This document shows positions 9,683 to 19,043 of a DNA stretch of 64,000 nucleotides, piece after piece (position 1 is the first letter of the stretch; every line of letters begins with the position of its first letter). The notes under the pieces are model-generated. The model saw nothing but the letters and a program-made list of their open reading frames with translations. It ran no database searches and was not told the origin of the DNA. Source of the DNA: Pseudomonas sp. URMO17WK12:I11 (GTDB lineage Bacteria; Pseudomonadota; Gammaproteobacteria; Pseudomonadales; Pseudomonadaceae); the NCBI RefSeq assembly GCF_007677725.1, contig NZ_VEDF01000002.1:434001-498000 (forward strand). The letters run 5' to 3'. Position numbers and translations under genes: made by a program.

Positions 9683-11869
9683 ATGCACACAGATGACCTC
9701 TCCCTCCTGCTCAATTCCCTCAACGATGCCCAACGCCAGGCCGTCGCCGCCTCGCTCGGGCGTCAGCTGGTGCTTGCGGGCGCCGGTTCCGGTAAAACCC
9801 GCGTGCTGGTGCACCGCATCGCCTGGCTGATCCAGGTCGAGCAGGCTTCGCCGCATTCGATCCTGTCGGTGACGTTCACCAACAAGGCTGCCGCCGAAAT
9901 GCGTCAGCGTATCGAGCAACTGCTGGGGATCAACCCGGCAGGCATGTGGGTGGGCACCTTCCACGGCCTGGCGCACCGCCTGCTGCGCGCACACTGGCAG
10001 GAAGCACGGCTGGTGCAGAACTTCCAGATTCTCGACAGCGACGACCAGCAAAGGCTGATCAAGCGCGTCATGCGCGAGCTTGGCCTCGACGAGCAGAAGT
10101 GGCCCGCCCGCCAGGCGCAGTGGTTCATCAACGGGCAAAAGGACGAGGGCCTGCGCCCGCAACATATCCAGGCCGGCGGCGACCTGTTCCTGCAGACCAT
10201 GCGCGATGTCTACAGCGCCTATGAACTGGCCTGCGAGCGCGCCGGGGTTATCGACTTCTCTGAGCTGCTGCTGCGCGCCCTCGACCTGTGGCGCGATCAC
10301 CCAGGCTTGCTCGAACATTATCAGCGGCGCTTCCGGCACTTGCTGGTGGACGAATTCCAGGACACCAACGCCGTGCAGTATGCCTGGCTGCGCCTGCTGG
10401 CGGGCCAGCAAGGCGGCAGCTTGATGGCCGTCGGCGATGACGACCAGTCGATCTACGGCTGGCGCGGCGCCAAGATCGAGAATATCCACCAATACACGGC
10501 GGACTTCCCAGACGCCGAGATGATCCGCCTGGAGCAGAACTATCGCTCCACCGGCGGCATCCTCAAGGCGGCCAACGCCTTGATCGCCAACAACAGTGGG
10601 CGCCTGGGCAAAGAGCTGTGGACCGACATGGGTGAAGGCGAGCCGCTGACGCTGTATGCCGCCTACAACGAACACGATGAAGCGCGTTACGTGGTCGAAA
10701 CCATCGAAAGCCTGATCAAGAAGGGCAGCGCGCGCAACGACATCGCTATTCTGTACCGCTCCAACGCCCAGTCCCGGGTCCTGGAAGAAGCCTTGCTGCG
10801 CGAGCGCATCCCCTACCGTATCTACGGTGGCCAGCGCTTCTTCGAACGCGCCGAAATCAAGAACGCCATGGCCTACCTGCGTCTGATCGAAGGTCGTGGT
10901 AATGATGCTGCACTGGAACGGGTGATCAACGTGCCGCCGCGCGGCATCGGCGAGAAGACCGTCGAGGCCATTCGCGAGCATGCCCGCCACAGCCAAACGT
11001 CGATGTGGCAGGCGATGTGCCAGCTGATTGCTGCAAAAGCGCTCAAAGGTCGAGCCGCCAGTGCCTTGGGCGCTTTCGTCGAACTGATCGAAAGCCTGGC
11101 CAGCAAAGTGGCCGACATGCCGTTGCACACCATGACCCAGACGGCCATCGAGCAGTCCGGTCTGATCATCTATCACCAGGAAGAAAAGGGTGAAAAGGGC
11201 CAGGCACGGGTAGAAAACCTTGAAGAACTGGTGAGCGCGGCGCGCAACTTCGAAACCAGCGAGGACGACGGCGACCTGTCGCCGCTCTCGGCGTTCTTGG
11301 GCCATGCGTCGCTGGAAGCCGGTGATGCCCAGGCCCAGGAACACGAAGACAGCATTCAGCTGATGACCTTGCACAGCGCCAAGGGCCTGGAGTTTCCCTA
11401 CGTGTTTCTGGTGGGCATGGAAGAAGGCCTGTTCCCGCACAAGATGAGCCTGGAAGAACCCGGCCGCCTGGAAGAGGAACGGCGCCTGGCCTACGTAGGC
11501 ATTACCCGCGCCATGCGCCAGCTGATCATGACCTACGCCGAGACACGGCGGCTGTATGGTAGCGAGACCTACAACAAGGTATCGCGCTTCGTCCGCGAGA
11601 TTCCAAGTGGCCTGGTCCAGGAAGTGCGGCTGTCCAACAGTGTCAGCAGGCCGTTTGGCGGGGCTTCCAGTGGTGCCAGCAGCCTGTTCGCCAACGCCGC
11701 GATTCCGCAGACGGCCTTCATCCTCGGGCAGCGGGTGCAGCATTCGGTATTCGGTGAAGGGGTGATCCTCAACTTCGAGGGCTCCGGCGCGCAGGCGCGG
11801 GTGCAAGTGAACTTCGCCGAAGGCAGCAAGTGGCTGATGCTGGGCTACGCCAAGCTCGAGGCCCTATAG
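9683..11869 (+). CDS. uvrD: DNA helicase II (UvrD)
   Basis: A 728-residue superfamily 1A helicase with all main motifs: Walker A GAGSGKT at 33-39, LTFTNKAA-type motif Ia (VTFTNKAAAEMR), DEFQDTN (motif II), GDDDQSIYGWRGA (III), EQNYRS (IV), TLHSAKGLEFPYVFLVGMEEG (V) and VGITRAM (VI). A C-terminal RNAP-binding-type Tudor-like tail follows (LGQRVQHSVFGEGVILNFEG). It unwinds DNA in nucleotide excision and mismatch repair. The length is usual for Pseudomonas UvrD. Confidence 0.97.
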   Translation: MHTDDLSLLLNSLNDAQRQAVAASLGRQLVLAGAGSGKTRVLVHRIAWLIQVEQASPHSILSVTFTNKAAAEMRQRIEQLLGINPAGMWVGTFHGLAHRLLRAHWQEARLVQNFQILDSDDQQRLIKRVMRELGLDEQKWPARQAQWFINGQKDEGLRPQHIQAGGDLFLQTMRDVYSAYELACERAGVIDFSELLLRALDLWRDHPGLLEHYQRRFRHLLVDEFQDTNAVQYAWLRLLAGQQGGSLMAVGDDDQSIYGWRGAKIENIHQYTADFPDAEMIRLEQNYRSTGGILKAANALIANNSGRLGKELWTDMGEGEPLTLYAAYNEHDEARYVVETIESLIKKGSARNDIAILYRSNAQSRVLEEALLRERIPYRIYGGQRFFERAEIKNAMAYLRLIEGRGNDAALERVINVPPRGIGEKTVEAIREHARHSQTSMWQAMCQLIAAKALKGRAASALGAFVELIESLASKVADMPLHTMTQTAIEQSGLIIYHQEEKGEKGQARVENLEELVSAARNFETSEDDGDLSPLSAFLGHASLEAGDAQAQEHEDSIQLMTLHSAKGLEFPYVFLVGMEEGLFPHKMSLEEPGRLEEERRLAYVGITRAMRQLIMTYAETRRLYGSETYNKVSRFVREIPSGLVQEVRLSNSVSRPFGGASSGASSLFANAAIPQTAFILGQRVQHSVFGEGVILNFEGSGAQARVQVNFAEGSKWLMLGYAKLEAL

Positions 11870-11929
11870 GGCGATGGCAGGCGCCTGGTAATATCAGGCA
11901 AAAGCTCGAAACATCTTGCCACTGGCTAT

Positions 11930-11949
11930 GTGCACAGGAACCTGTGCAC
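11930..11949. promoter_or_regulatory. 9-bp inverted repeat upstream of the Tim44-domain gene
   Basis: GTGCACAGG, two bases (AA), CCTGTGCAC: perfect arms centred about 50 bp before the ATG at 11990 and 61 bp after the uvrD stop. It could be an operator or a transcript hairpin; nothing in the sequence decides. Confidence 0.5.
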
Positions 11950-11989
11950 CATGACGCGCGTGCAATCCACAACAGGGGAAATCCCATTT

Positions 11990-12841
11990 ATGCAACGTTT
12001 TCTTAGCATCGCACTGGCGCTCTGCGTTGGCCTGACGCTGAGCCTGGACGCCAACGCCAAGCGCTTTGGCGGCGGCAAGAGCTCTGGCTCCGCGCCTATC
12101 CATCAGACCCGCCAGGCTACGCCAACCACGCCTGCAGCCGCGCCAACCGCGCCTGGCCGCGCTCCGGCCGCCGCCAGCGGTGCTTCGCGCTGGCTTGGCC
12201 CGCTGGCCGGCCTCGCCGCAGGTGGCCTGCTGGCGTCCATGTTCATGGGTGACGGCTTCGAGGGCCTGCAGATCATGGACTTCCTGATCGTCGGGCTGAT
12301 CGCCTTCCTGGTGTTCCGCTTCATCGCCGCCCGTCGCCGCCAGCAGCAGCCGCAAATGGCCGCGCCCGGCCACGCGCCATTCCAGCGTGAAGCGCACGGT
12401 CAGCCAGCTCAATCGTCGATCTTTGGTGGTTCCGCCGCGCCTGCTGCCGCCGCCCCGGTGATCAACGCCCCGGCGTGGTTCAACGAGCAGAGCTTCCTGG
12501 CCGCTGCCCGTAGCCACTTCCAGTCGCTGCAGCAGCACTGGGATGCCAACGAGATGGACAAGATCGCCGAGTTCGTCACTCCGCAGATGCTTGAATTCCT
12601 CAAGCGCGAGCGTGCTGACCTGGGTGATGGCTTCCAGTCCACCTACATCGACGACCTCGATGTGCAGCTCGACGGTGTGGATGATCGCGCCGACCGCACT
12701 GACGCGACCCTGACCTTCCGTGGTGTATCGAAGACCTCGCGCTTCGACCAGGGCGAGCCGTTCAGCGAAAGCTGGCACATGGTGCGTGCCCAGGGCGACA
12801 ACCAACCTTGGCTGGTTGCCGGTATCCGTCAAAACGGCTAA
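11990..12841 (+). CDS. Tim44-domain secreted/membrane protein
   Basis: A 283-residue protein with an N-terminal signal sequence ending near residue 23 (LSLDANA), a Ser/Ala/Pro-rich low-complexity stretch (about 30-70), a hydrophobic segment (about 75-112) and a C-terminal Tim44/MBA1-like domain (about 155-283). Bacterial members are often inner-membrane anchored and poorly characterised. The start at 11990 is chosen for its AGGGGA ribosome site and immediate signal peptide; an upstream in-frame ATG at 11951 has neither. Confidence 0.85.
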   Translation: MQRFLSIALALCVGLTLSLDANAKRFGGGKSSGSAPIHQTRQATPTTPAAAPTAPGRAPAAASGASRWLGPLAGLAAGGLLASMFMGDGFEGLQIMDFLIVGLIAFLVFRFIAARRRQQQPQMAAPGHAPFQREAHGQPAQSSIFGGSAAPAAAAPVINAPAWFNEQSFLAAARSHFQSLQQHWDANEMDKIAEFVTPQMLEFLKRERADLGDGFQSTYIDDLDVQLDGVDDRADRTDATLTFRGVSKTSRFDQGEPFSESWHMVRAQGDNQPWLVAGIRQNG

Positions 12842-12861
12842 CCGCTCTGCGGCGCACAAGA

Positions 12862-12887
12862 AACCCCGGGCCTTCCCGGGGTTTTTT
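12862..12887 (+). terminator. Rho-independent terminator after the Tim44-domain gene
   Basis: CCCCGGG (12864-12870), loop CCTT, CCCGGGG (12875-12881), then six T. A textbook intrinsic terminator 20 bp after the stop codon. Confidence 0.92.
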
Positions 12888-12955
12888 GCTTTTGCCAGAG
12901 TGCGCTACTAGGGTATAACGCGCAGCGTTGTCATAAAGGTCAGAGGATGTGAACC

Positions 12956-13363
12956 GTGGAAGAAGTGATCGAACAACTCCGTGAAGCCAACGAACCCGTG
13001 CCTGTTCCGTTGGAGCTTCCCGACGAAGATGATCTGGTCGAAATCGAAGAACAACTGTTCATCAATATCCCGTTCGTGTTCAAGGAGTTTCTCCTGACCG
13101 TCAGCGACGTGGTGTACGGCTCGCTGGAGCCGGTGACGGTCACCGATCCGCAGTCGCATACCTATTTGCCTGATGTTGCCGCCAATGCCTGGGATGCAGG
13201 TGTACCGCGTGACCTGATTCCGCTGTGCGTCTATGGCGATGACTACTACTGCGTCGAAGAGGACGGCACCGTGGTGCTGTGGTCCGGCGAAGAAGAGATC
13301 GTCACCGAAGAAAGCTGGGAATCGGTGTGGCACTGGGCACGGGATGTGTGGCTGGAGAGCTGA
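12956..13363 (+). CDS. SMI1/KNR4 (SUKH) family protein
   Basis: A 135-residue, very acidic protein matching the SUKH fold: a helical N-terminus, LPDEDDLVEIEEQLFINIPFVFKEFLL, then a beta-rich part with PLCVYGDDYYCVEEDGTVVLWSGEEE. SUKH proteins include immunity proteins of contact-dependent toxins, but many stand alone. No toxin gene is adjacent, so an immunity role is not supported here. The start is GTG with AGAGGA upstream. A similar gene sits next to uvrD in related pseudomonads as I recall. Confidence 0.8.
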   Translation: MEEVIEQLREANEPVPVPLELPDEDDLVEIEEQLFINIPFVFKEFLLTVSDVVYGSLEPVTVTDPQSHTYLPDVAANAWDAGVPRDLIPLCVYGDDYYCVEEDGTVVLWSGEEEIVTEESWESVWHWARDVWLES

Positions 13364-13383
13364 CAGCGGCTCAGTGTGCAGCA

Positions 13384-13413
13384 CCCTCTTCGCCAGGTCG
13401 TTGGCGAAGAGGG
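13384..13413. terminator. Bidirectional hairpin between convergent genes
   Basis: CCCTCTTCGCCA (13384-13395) and TGGCGAAGAGGG (13402-13413) form a perfect 12-bp stem with a 6-nt loop. It lies between the SUKH stop (13363) and the antiporter stop (13421). No T-run on either side, so termination strength is uncertain. Confidence 0.7.
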
Positions 13414-13420
13414 CGCGCCG

Positions 13421-15181
13421 TCAGTGGGAATGATCGCGGTTGTTTTCCAGGGTTTCCAACAAGGCGATCTGCATCTTGGAATGCACGCGAATGAACCAAC
13501 GCCACAGCACGGCGACCACTACAGCAGCAACCACGGCGATGATCAGCAACAGCTCGTTGGTCGGCAGAATGCTCGCCGAAAGCGCCGACAACAGCAGGAA
13601 AATCACCAGCAGCGACAACAGCGGAATCACCTCGGCAATCACTCGCCGAACACGCTGGGTATGCCGCCCGGCCACGTCGGGCTTGACCCCCATCTCGGCC
13701 AGCAGCATCGACAGTGCCTTGAGCTTGCGGTAGGCGGCAATCAGGAAGGGTAATGACAGCAACAGCGCTGCGCCCCAGATCAGCGCCTTCTGCTGGCTGA
13801 CGTCGGTGACCCATTCACTGAGCCAGCTGCCGATGCGCGCCGCGAAATATCCGCCGCTGAAGAAGATCGCGATCACCAGTGCCAGGTTGACGCCTACTTG
13901 CAGCAGGATGCGTCGAATCATGGCGGCGAGCATGGCACCTTCGCCCTGGGGCTGGATGCTGCGTAACCACTCGCCATACAGCGACAGGACCCGGGACAAG
14001 CGTTGCGGCATGACCTTGCCCAGTTTTTGCGACAGCGGGTCGGCCGCCCGAATCAGGTAGGGCGTCAGCAGCGTGGTGATCGCCGAAACCGCCACCGCCA
14101 CCGGGTAGAGAAAGTCGCTGGTGACCTGCAAGGTCATGCCCAGCGCGGCGATGATGAACGAGAATTCGCCGATCTGCGAAAGCCCCATGCCCACCCGCAG
14201 CGACGTGCGGCCGTCGTTGCCGGCAATGAATGCGCCCATGCCGCACGAGAGCATCTTGCCCAGCACCACCGCCAAGGTGATGACCACAATTGGCCAGGCG
14301 TAGTCGATCAGCACCTGAGGATCGATCATAAGGCCGATCGCGACGAAGAAGATGGCGCTGAACAGATCGCGGACCGGCTCGATCAGCCGCTCGATCTTCA
14401 GCAGTTGACGCGACTCGGCCATGATCGCGCCGATGAGGAAGGCGCCGAGCACCATGCTGTATTCGAGCTTGACCACCAGCAGGCAGAAGCCGAAGCAAAG
14501 CCCGAGCACGGTAATCAGCAGCATCTCGTTGCTGTCGAATTTCGCCACGTAGGCCAACAACCGCGGCACCAGCAGAATGCCGATGACCAGGGCCACGATC
14601 ATGAACAGCGATAGCTTGCCCACCGTCGAGAACACCTCGCCGGAGCTGACCGAGCCGCTGACGGCGATACCGGACAGCAGGGCAATGATGCCGATGCCGA
14701 GGATGTCTTCGACGATCAGCACGCCGAAGATCAGCTGGGCGAAGCGCTCGTTCTTCATCTTCAGGTCGTTGAGCGCCTTGACGATGATGGTGGTCGAGGA
14801 AATCGCCAGGATCGCGCCGAGGAACAGCGAGTCCATCGTGCTCCAACCGAACCAGCGGCCGATCTCGAAACCGATCCAGATCATCAGGACGATTTCCAGA
14901 AAGGCTGCAATGAAAGCCGTGGCGCCGACCTTGAACAACTTGCGCAGGCTGAACTCCAGGCCCAGGCAGAACATCAGGAAGATCACCCCCAGCTCAGCGA
15001 GGGTCTTGATGGTGTCTTCGTCGTGGATCAGGCCGAACGGCGGCGTGTGAGGGCCAATGATGAAACCGGCAACGATGTAGCCGAGCACCACGGGTTGCTT
15101 GAGGCGATGAAACACGATCGTCACCACGCCGGCGACGAGCATGATGACCGCCAGGTCCTGGATGAAGCTGATGGCATGCAT
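13421..15181 (-). CDS. CPA2-family cation/proton antiporter (KefB-type membrane domain)
   Basis: A 586-residue protein. The first ~380 residues are the CPA2 antiporter core with about 12 membrane segments (FLMFCLGLEFSLRKL, ISSTTIIVKAL, VLIVEDILGIG containing the ion-binding Asp). It lacks the RCK/TrkA-N domain of KefB/C. Instead there are extra membrane segments (about 420-570) and a short charged tail. It should exchange K+ or Na+ for H+ across the inner membrane. The missing nucleotide-binding domain implies no glutathione- or NAD-type gating. Confidence 0.88.
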   Translation of the reverse strand: MHAISFIQDLAVIMLVAGVVTIVFHRLKQPVVLGYIVAGFIIGPHTPPFGLIHDEDTIKTLAELGVIFLMFCLGLEFSLRKLFKVGATAFIAAFLEIVLMIWIGFEIGRWFGWSTMDSLFLGAILAISSTTIIVKALNDLKMKNERFAQLIFGVLIVEDILGIGIIALLSGIAVSGSVSSGEVFSTVGKLSLFMIVALVIGILLVPRLLAYVAKFDSNEMLLITVLGLCFGFCLLVVKLEYSMVLGAFLIGAIMAESRQLLKIERLIEPVRDLFSAIFFVAIGLMIDPQVLIDYAWPIVVITLAVVLGKMLSCGMGAFIAGNDGRTSLRVGMGLSQIGEFSFIIAALGMTLQVTSDFLYPVAVAVSAITTLLTPYLIRAADPLSQKLGKVMPQRLSRVLSLYGEWLRSIQPQGEGAMLAAMIRRILLQVGVNLALVIAIFFSGGYFAARIGSWLSEWVTDVSQQKALIWGAALLLSLPFLIAAYRKLKALSMLLAEMGVKPDVAGRHTQRVRRVIAEVIPLLSLLVIFLLLSALSASILPTNELLLIIAVVAAVVVAVLWRWFIRVHSKMQIALLETLENNRDHSH

Positions 15182-15287
15182 GGCGCGAGACTCCTTTTCG
15201 ACTTAGCCGGATGCACCGGGCAGACCGCCCCGCTGCCGAGGCAGGGCCAAGCCAGCAGCAAGTACACACTGTATTGAATGCAGGAAA

Positions 15288-15304
15288 GCCCATGTTGCAT
15301 GGGC
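15288..15304. promoter_or_regulatory. Inverted repeat in the divergent antiporter/thioesterase spacer
   Basis: GCCCATG TTG CATGGGC, perfect 7-bp arms, in the 282-bp space between the divergent genes at 15181 and 15464. It could be an operator. No other clear signal was seen in this spacer. Confidence 0.45.
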
Positions 15305-15463
15305 GTAGTCAGGTTAACATCGCACCCCGCTGCAAACGGCCGGTGCAATATGTAGAAACAGATCGGCCGAACAGGCGTCGTTGCTGGCATGATCGGCGTG
15401 ACGAACGCGCCGTGTGCCGCGTCTTTTCGTACACAGGCAATCATTTCGCAAGGGGAAACAGAA

Positions 15464-16000
15464 GTGTCCGCAGATACCCGCCCCGATTCAGCGCAACCAA
15501 ACCGTGAGCACCCTATGGAACCTGGAAACGCCCAGCTGAGCATGACCGTCCTGATGACCCCGGACATGGCCAACTTTTCTGGCAACGTACACGGTGGCAC
15601 CCTGCTCAAGTACCTGGACGAAGTGGCCTATGCGTGCGCCAGCCGCTACGCCGGCAGCTACGTGGTCACGCTGTCGGTCGACCAGGTGATTTTCCGCGAG
15701 CCTGTGCACGTCGGTGAACTGGTGACGTTCCTGGCATCGGTCAACTACACCGGCAACACCTCCATGGAAGTCGGCATCAAGGTGGTGACCGAAAATATTC
15801 GCGAGCGCTCGGTGCGTCACTCCAACAGCTGCTTCTTCACCATGGTCGCGGTCGACGACAACCGCCGGCCCGTGCCCGTACCACCGCGCCAGCCGCAGTC
15901 CAGCGAAGAGAAGCGTCGTTTCCTGCAAGGCCAGCAGCGCCGCCAGATCCGCCAGGAGCTGGAAAAACGCTATCAGGACTTGAAGACCGACGCAGGCTAG
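15464..16000 (+). CDS. Hot-dog acyl-CoA thioesterase (YciA/ACOT type)
   Basis: A 178-residue protein with one hot-dog domain: [38 protein letters not shown], containing the conserved N-x-x-G and HGG..D active-site pattern, then [16 protein letters not shown]. It hydrolyses acyl-CoA thioesters; the substrate range cannot be read from sequence. The GTG at 15464 is chosen for its AGGGGA ribosome site; ATG 15515 is an alternative, and an upstream extension to 15389 is unlikely. The C-terminus is a charged helix ([19 protein letters not shown]). Its stop overlaps the convergent pdxY stop by 4 bp. Confidence 0.9.
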   Translation: MSADTRPDSAQPNREHPMEPGNAQLSMTVLMTPDMANFSGNVHGGTLLKYLDEVAYACASRYAGSYVVTLSVDQVIFREPVHVGELVTFLASVNYTGNTSMEVGIKVVTENIRERSVRHSNSCFFTMVAVDDNRRPVPVPPRQPQSSEEKRRFLQGQQRRQIRQELEKRYQDLKTDAG

Positions 16001-16869
16001 TGCGCCAGGCGCTGCGCCTCGAAGCGTACCCGCGGGTGGGCAATGCGATCCTGAGCCCGCACCAGTTGCAGTTCGTAGCTGGCGCAGGCCTGGGTTTCCA
16101 GCAGCACCTCATGCACGGCCGAGGCGGTGAATTCGAACGCCTGCAGCCAGCTGTCACCCAGCAGCACGCGCGCCAGGAACAGGCCTGAAGTCAGATCTCC
16201 CACCCCCACCGGCTGCCGCGGGAACGCCAGCAGCGGACGACGCAGATGCCAGCTGCCCTCGCGGGTCACCAACAGCATCTCGAAGGCGTCCGCCTCGCGG
16301 CCGGGATAGGCCAAGTGCTTGACCAGCACCACCTGCGGGCCATGTTCCAGCAGGCTGCGAGCCATATCAGCGCAGTCCTCCAGCGACTGCGCCTGGCGCC
16401 GGCAGAAGCTATCGAGTTCAAGCTGATTGGGGCAGAGGATATCGGCCTTGGCAACGGCTTCCCGCAACAGGAAATCACTCACCTCCTGCGGCACGATGCA
16501 GCCCTTTTGCGCATGGCCCATCACCGGATCGCACAGGTAAAGGGCTTTCGGGTTGACCGCCTTGATCCGTTCGACCCCAGCCAGAATCGCCCTGCCCTGC
16601 TCGGCGCTACCCAGGTAGCCCGAAAGCACTGCATCACAGTTGCCCAGTTCGCCGATGTTGCAAATGCCTTCTACCAACGCAGGAATTTGCGCTGGCGCAA
16701 GCACTTCTCCCGCCCACTGGCCATACTGAGTGTGGTTGGAGAACTGCACCGTATTGAGCGGCCACACGTTCACCCCGATACGCTGCATGGGGAACACCGC
16801 AGCACTGTTTCCGGCGTGGCCGAACACCACGTGGGACTGGATGGCGAGCAGATGCGGGGTACGTTTCAT
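15997..16869 (-). CDS. pdxY: Pyridoxal kinase PdxY
   Basis: A 290-residue ribokinase-fold kinase: [46 protein letters not shown] and the [10 protein letters not shown] motif with catalytic Asp (GxGD). It phosphorylates pyridoxal to pyridoxal 5'-phosphate in the B6 salvage pathway. The start at 16869 is chosen from homology; the open frame extends upstream to 16983 without conserved sequence. Confidence 0.94.
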   Translation of the reverse strand: MKRTPHLLAIQSHVVFGHAGNSAAVFPMQRIGVNVWPLNTVQFSNHTQYGQWAGEVLAPAQIPALVEGICNIGELGNCDAVLSGYLGSAEQGRAILAGVERIKAVNPKALYLCDPVMGHAQKGCIVPQEVSDFLLREAVAKADILCPNQLELDSFCRRQAQSLEDCADMARSLLEHGPQVVLVKHLAYPGREADAFEMLLVTREGSWHLRRPLLAFPRQPVGVGDLTSGLFLARVLLGDSWLQAFEFTASAVHEVLLETQACASYELQLVRAQDRIAHPRVRFEAQRLAH

Positions 16870-16989
16870 GCGGGAATTTTCCAAAGCGGTTTGAAATACT
16901 GTGCGTCGCGCAGTATGAACTCGATTGCCACCTGTACGACAGGCCAGGGACGCAGTTAAGCTGGTTCGACTTGTTTGGAGCATACGTAA

Positions 16990-17382
16990 ATGTTGACCCT
17001 GGAGAACCTCTTCGTGTTGATGGTGGTGGCCACCGCAGGCGCGTGGCTATGGCACAACCACGGGCTGCGCGAGAAGGCCCTCGAGCGCGTCAAACAGCAC
17101 TGCGCGAAGCTCGACCTCGAATTGCTCGATGACGCCGTTGCGCTCAAGCGGATCGCGTTCGTGCGCGATGCCAGCGGCAAGAAGCGACTGGCGCGGATCT
17201 ACGCTTTTGAATTCACGGTCACCGGCGAACAGCGTCACCCAGGCACCGTGACCCAGTTCGGCGCTCACAGCGTGCAGATCGAACTTGCACCCTATCCGTT
17301 CGAGATCAAGACACCGCCGCGCACGGACAACGTCATCGAGATGCAACAGTGGCGTCAGGAGCACAACCGCTGGCATAACTGA
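16990..17382 (+). CDS. DUF3301 family membrane-anchored protein
   Basis: A 130-residue protein with one N-terminal membrane segment ([21 protein letters not shown]), then a soluble domain with [23 protein letters not shown], typical of DUF3301. The function is unknown. GGAG stands seven bases before the ATG. It is divergent from pdxY. Confidence 0.82.
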   Translation: MLTLENLFVLMVVATAGAWLWHNHGLREKALERVKQHCAKLDLELLDDAVALKRIAFVRDASGKKRLARIYAFEFTVTGEQRHPGTVTQFGAHSVQIELAPYPFEIKTPPRTDNVIEMQQWRQEHNRWHN

Positions 17383-17409
17383 CTGGCTGCGGTCAGGGCG
17401 CCAGGGCAG

Positions 17410-18381
17410 TCATCTGCTCAAGCAGCCGGCGATCGCGGCCATCAGCGGCGCCTGCGGCTGGGCTCGCTCGAAGATCAGCTCGATGCGCGAATCGCAGCGC
17501 CAGTCGGACTCTAGCCACTGCGGCAGCTCACCCGCCAGTCCGTTGAATGACTGCCAGCCATCCGTGCTGTGGATAACGCCCTTGGCCCGCCGCCACGGCA
17601 GGGTGGCAAGCACAGCATGCAAGCGGCTGGGGTCAAACCGCTGGCTCGGATGAAAACGCCAACCGGCACTCCAACCACCCGCTCCACCCCCAGCAGAGAA
17701 AAGCGGCGTAGCGGGATCTATCCACAGGGGTGAAAGGGCTGTGGGCAAGTCTCCTTCAGCATGATCGTCCACATCCGCGAGGAGATTTGCCGTTGTGGGC
17801 AAGTTGGGCAGTGACTCGGCCCGGAGCCCGCCGTGCTGGGTCCAAACCCTGTGGACAGAATTAAACTGTTTATTTATCAACAACTTATCATCTTCATCCA
17901 CAAGCTCTGCTTTATTCAGGACGACCAGCCCCGCAACGTCGAGCGCTTGCGCCTGAGCTACGGGTAACTTTTCGCTCCGAGCCAGACTGTGTGCATCGAG
18001 CACCATCACCAGCGGCTGTACTGCCAACACGCCGACCCAGGGCGTTTGCCCGAGCTGCCTGAGCACTTGCACAGGATGGCCAAGCCCCGAAGGTTCGATG
18101 AACAGCCGGTGAGGCTTGGCACGGCGCAGAAGACGCCCCAAGCCGACCTGGAAAGGCGCGCCATTCACGCAGCACACGCAACCACCCGCCACCTCGCCTA
18201 TAGCGATGCCGTCACGGTCTTGAGCCAGCAGCGCGGCATCGAGCCCTACTTGGCCGAATTCATTGACCAATACCGCCCAGCGCTCCTGAGGCGGGCGCTG
18301 GGCGAGCAGGTGGCGAATCACGGTAGTTTTACCCGCTCCTAGCGGTCCAGCGATGACATGGGTTGGAATGTTCTGGAGCAT
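17410..18381 (-). CDS. G3E/COG0523 GTP-binding metallochaperone (CobW-like)
   Basis: A 323-residue P-loop GTPase: Walker A GPLGAGKTT near the N-terminus, VNEFGQVGLD, the metal-binding GGCVCC (CxCC) motif, IEPSGLGHP and the NKAE G4 motif, then a CobW C-terminal domain. COG0523 proteins deliver metals, mostly zinc, to client enzymes. It is the third gene behind a Zur-type box, 35 bp after the DUF1826 gene, so a role in zinc starvation is likely. ATG 18381 is preferred over the in-frame TTG at 18399. Confidence 0.88.
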   Translation of the reverse strand: MLQNIPTHVIAGPLGAGKTTVIRHLLAQRPPQERWAVLVNEFGQVGLDAALLAQDRDGIAIGEVAGGCVCCVNGAPFQVGLGRLLRRAKPHRLFIEPSGLGHPVQVLRQLGQTPWVGVLAVQPLVMVLDAHSLARSEKLPVAQAQALDVAGLVVLNKAELVDEDDKLLINKQFNSVHRVWTQHGGLRAESLPNLPTTANLLADVDDHAEGDLPTALSPLWIDPATPLFSAGGGAGGWSAGWRFHPSQRFDPSRLHAVLATLPWRRAKGVIHSTDGWQSFNGLAGELPQWLESDWRCDSRIELIFERAQPQAPLMAAIAGCLSR

Positions 18382-18416
18382 GTGGGTCTTCAGGGGCAAA
18401 TGACCACTATGCGCCC

Positions 18417-19043
18417 TCAGGCCAACCAGTCAAGGCTAAGCAGTAGTCTGCGCTGGTCGCCTGGCGGCGAGCGGTGGATAAGTCCAGCGCCCTCATTTCC
18501 CGCCCATCGTTCACCTTTGAGAACGGCCACGTCCCCTGTGCGTAACGTCTGGATGTTATCCACAGGGGGCGCTGCATGCTGCAACCCCTGTCGTGCGATG
18601 GCACCCTCTTGCAACCACTCACTGCCAGGCCCTGCATAGGTTGTCAGCAACCGCAGGGGTACGTTATCCACATGAAACCGTGGGCACATTGCCCCCTGCA
18701 GGACGCGCAGGCGTAGCCCCACGCGGCGTGCGCCGACCAGGCAGGTGTAAGCCGATACCAGCCATTGCACATCGGCGACGAAACCAGGGTAACCGTAAAA
18801 GTCCGCCGCTTCCTCCAGCAGACCTGGGAGGGACGGCTCTGCATGCTCGTCGACCTCCAGCACACGCTGATCAGCCGCCAGCGCGCCAAGACCTACTGCC
18901 AATGCCGCAAAATCTTCAACCTGGGCGGGCAAGCGGCGCTGCCACACTGCCAGGTTAACGCCGTCCTGAAAAATCTCCGTCAGTACCGACGGCGAATCAC
19001 TCGCTACCTGGCGGATATCCACACCCAATCCAGCCGGCGTCAT
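18417..19043 (-). CDS. DUF1826 family protein
   Basis: A 208-residue protein matching DUF1826, with conserved [48 protein letters not shown] and a C-terminal IHRSPP. The HVD and later His residues resemble a metal-dependent oxygenase-like site, but function is unproven. It overlaps the zigA stop by 4 bp (ATGA) and so is translationally coupled to it. The family commonly travels with Zur-controlled G3E GTPases. Confidence 0.85.
   Translation of the reverse strand: MTPAGLGVDIRQVASDSPSVLTEIFQDGVNLAVWQRRLPAQVEDFAALAVGLGALAADQRVLEVDEHAEPSLPGLLEEAADFYGYPGFVADVQWLVSAYTCLVGARRVGLRLRVLQGAMCPRFHVDNVPLRLLTTYAGPGSEWLQEGAIARQGLQHAAPPVDNIQTLRTGDVAVLKGERWAGNEGAGLIHRSPPGDQRRLLLSLDWLA

Noticed and set aside
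9545..11806. 753-codon open frame opposite uvrD
   Set aside because: Mirror frame of a high-GC gene; no recognisable domain, and uvrD on the other strand has every helicase motif.
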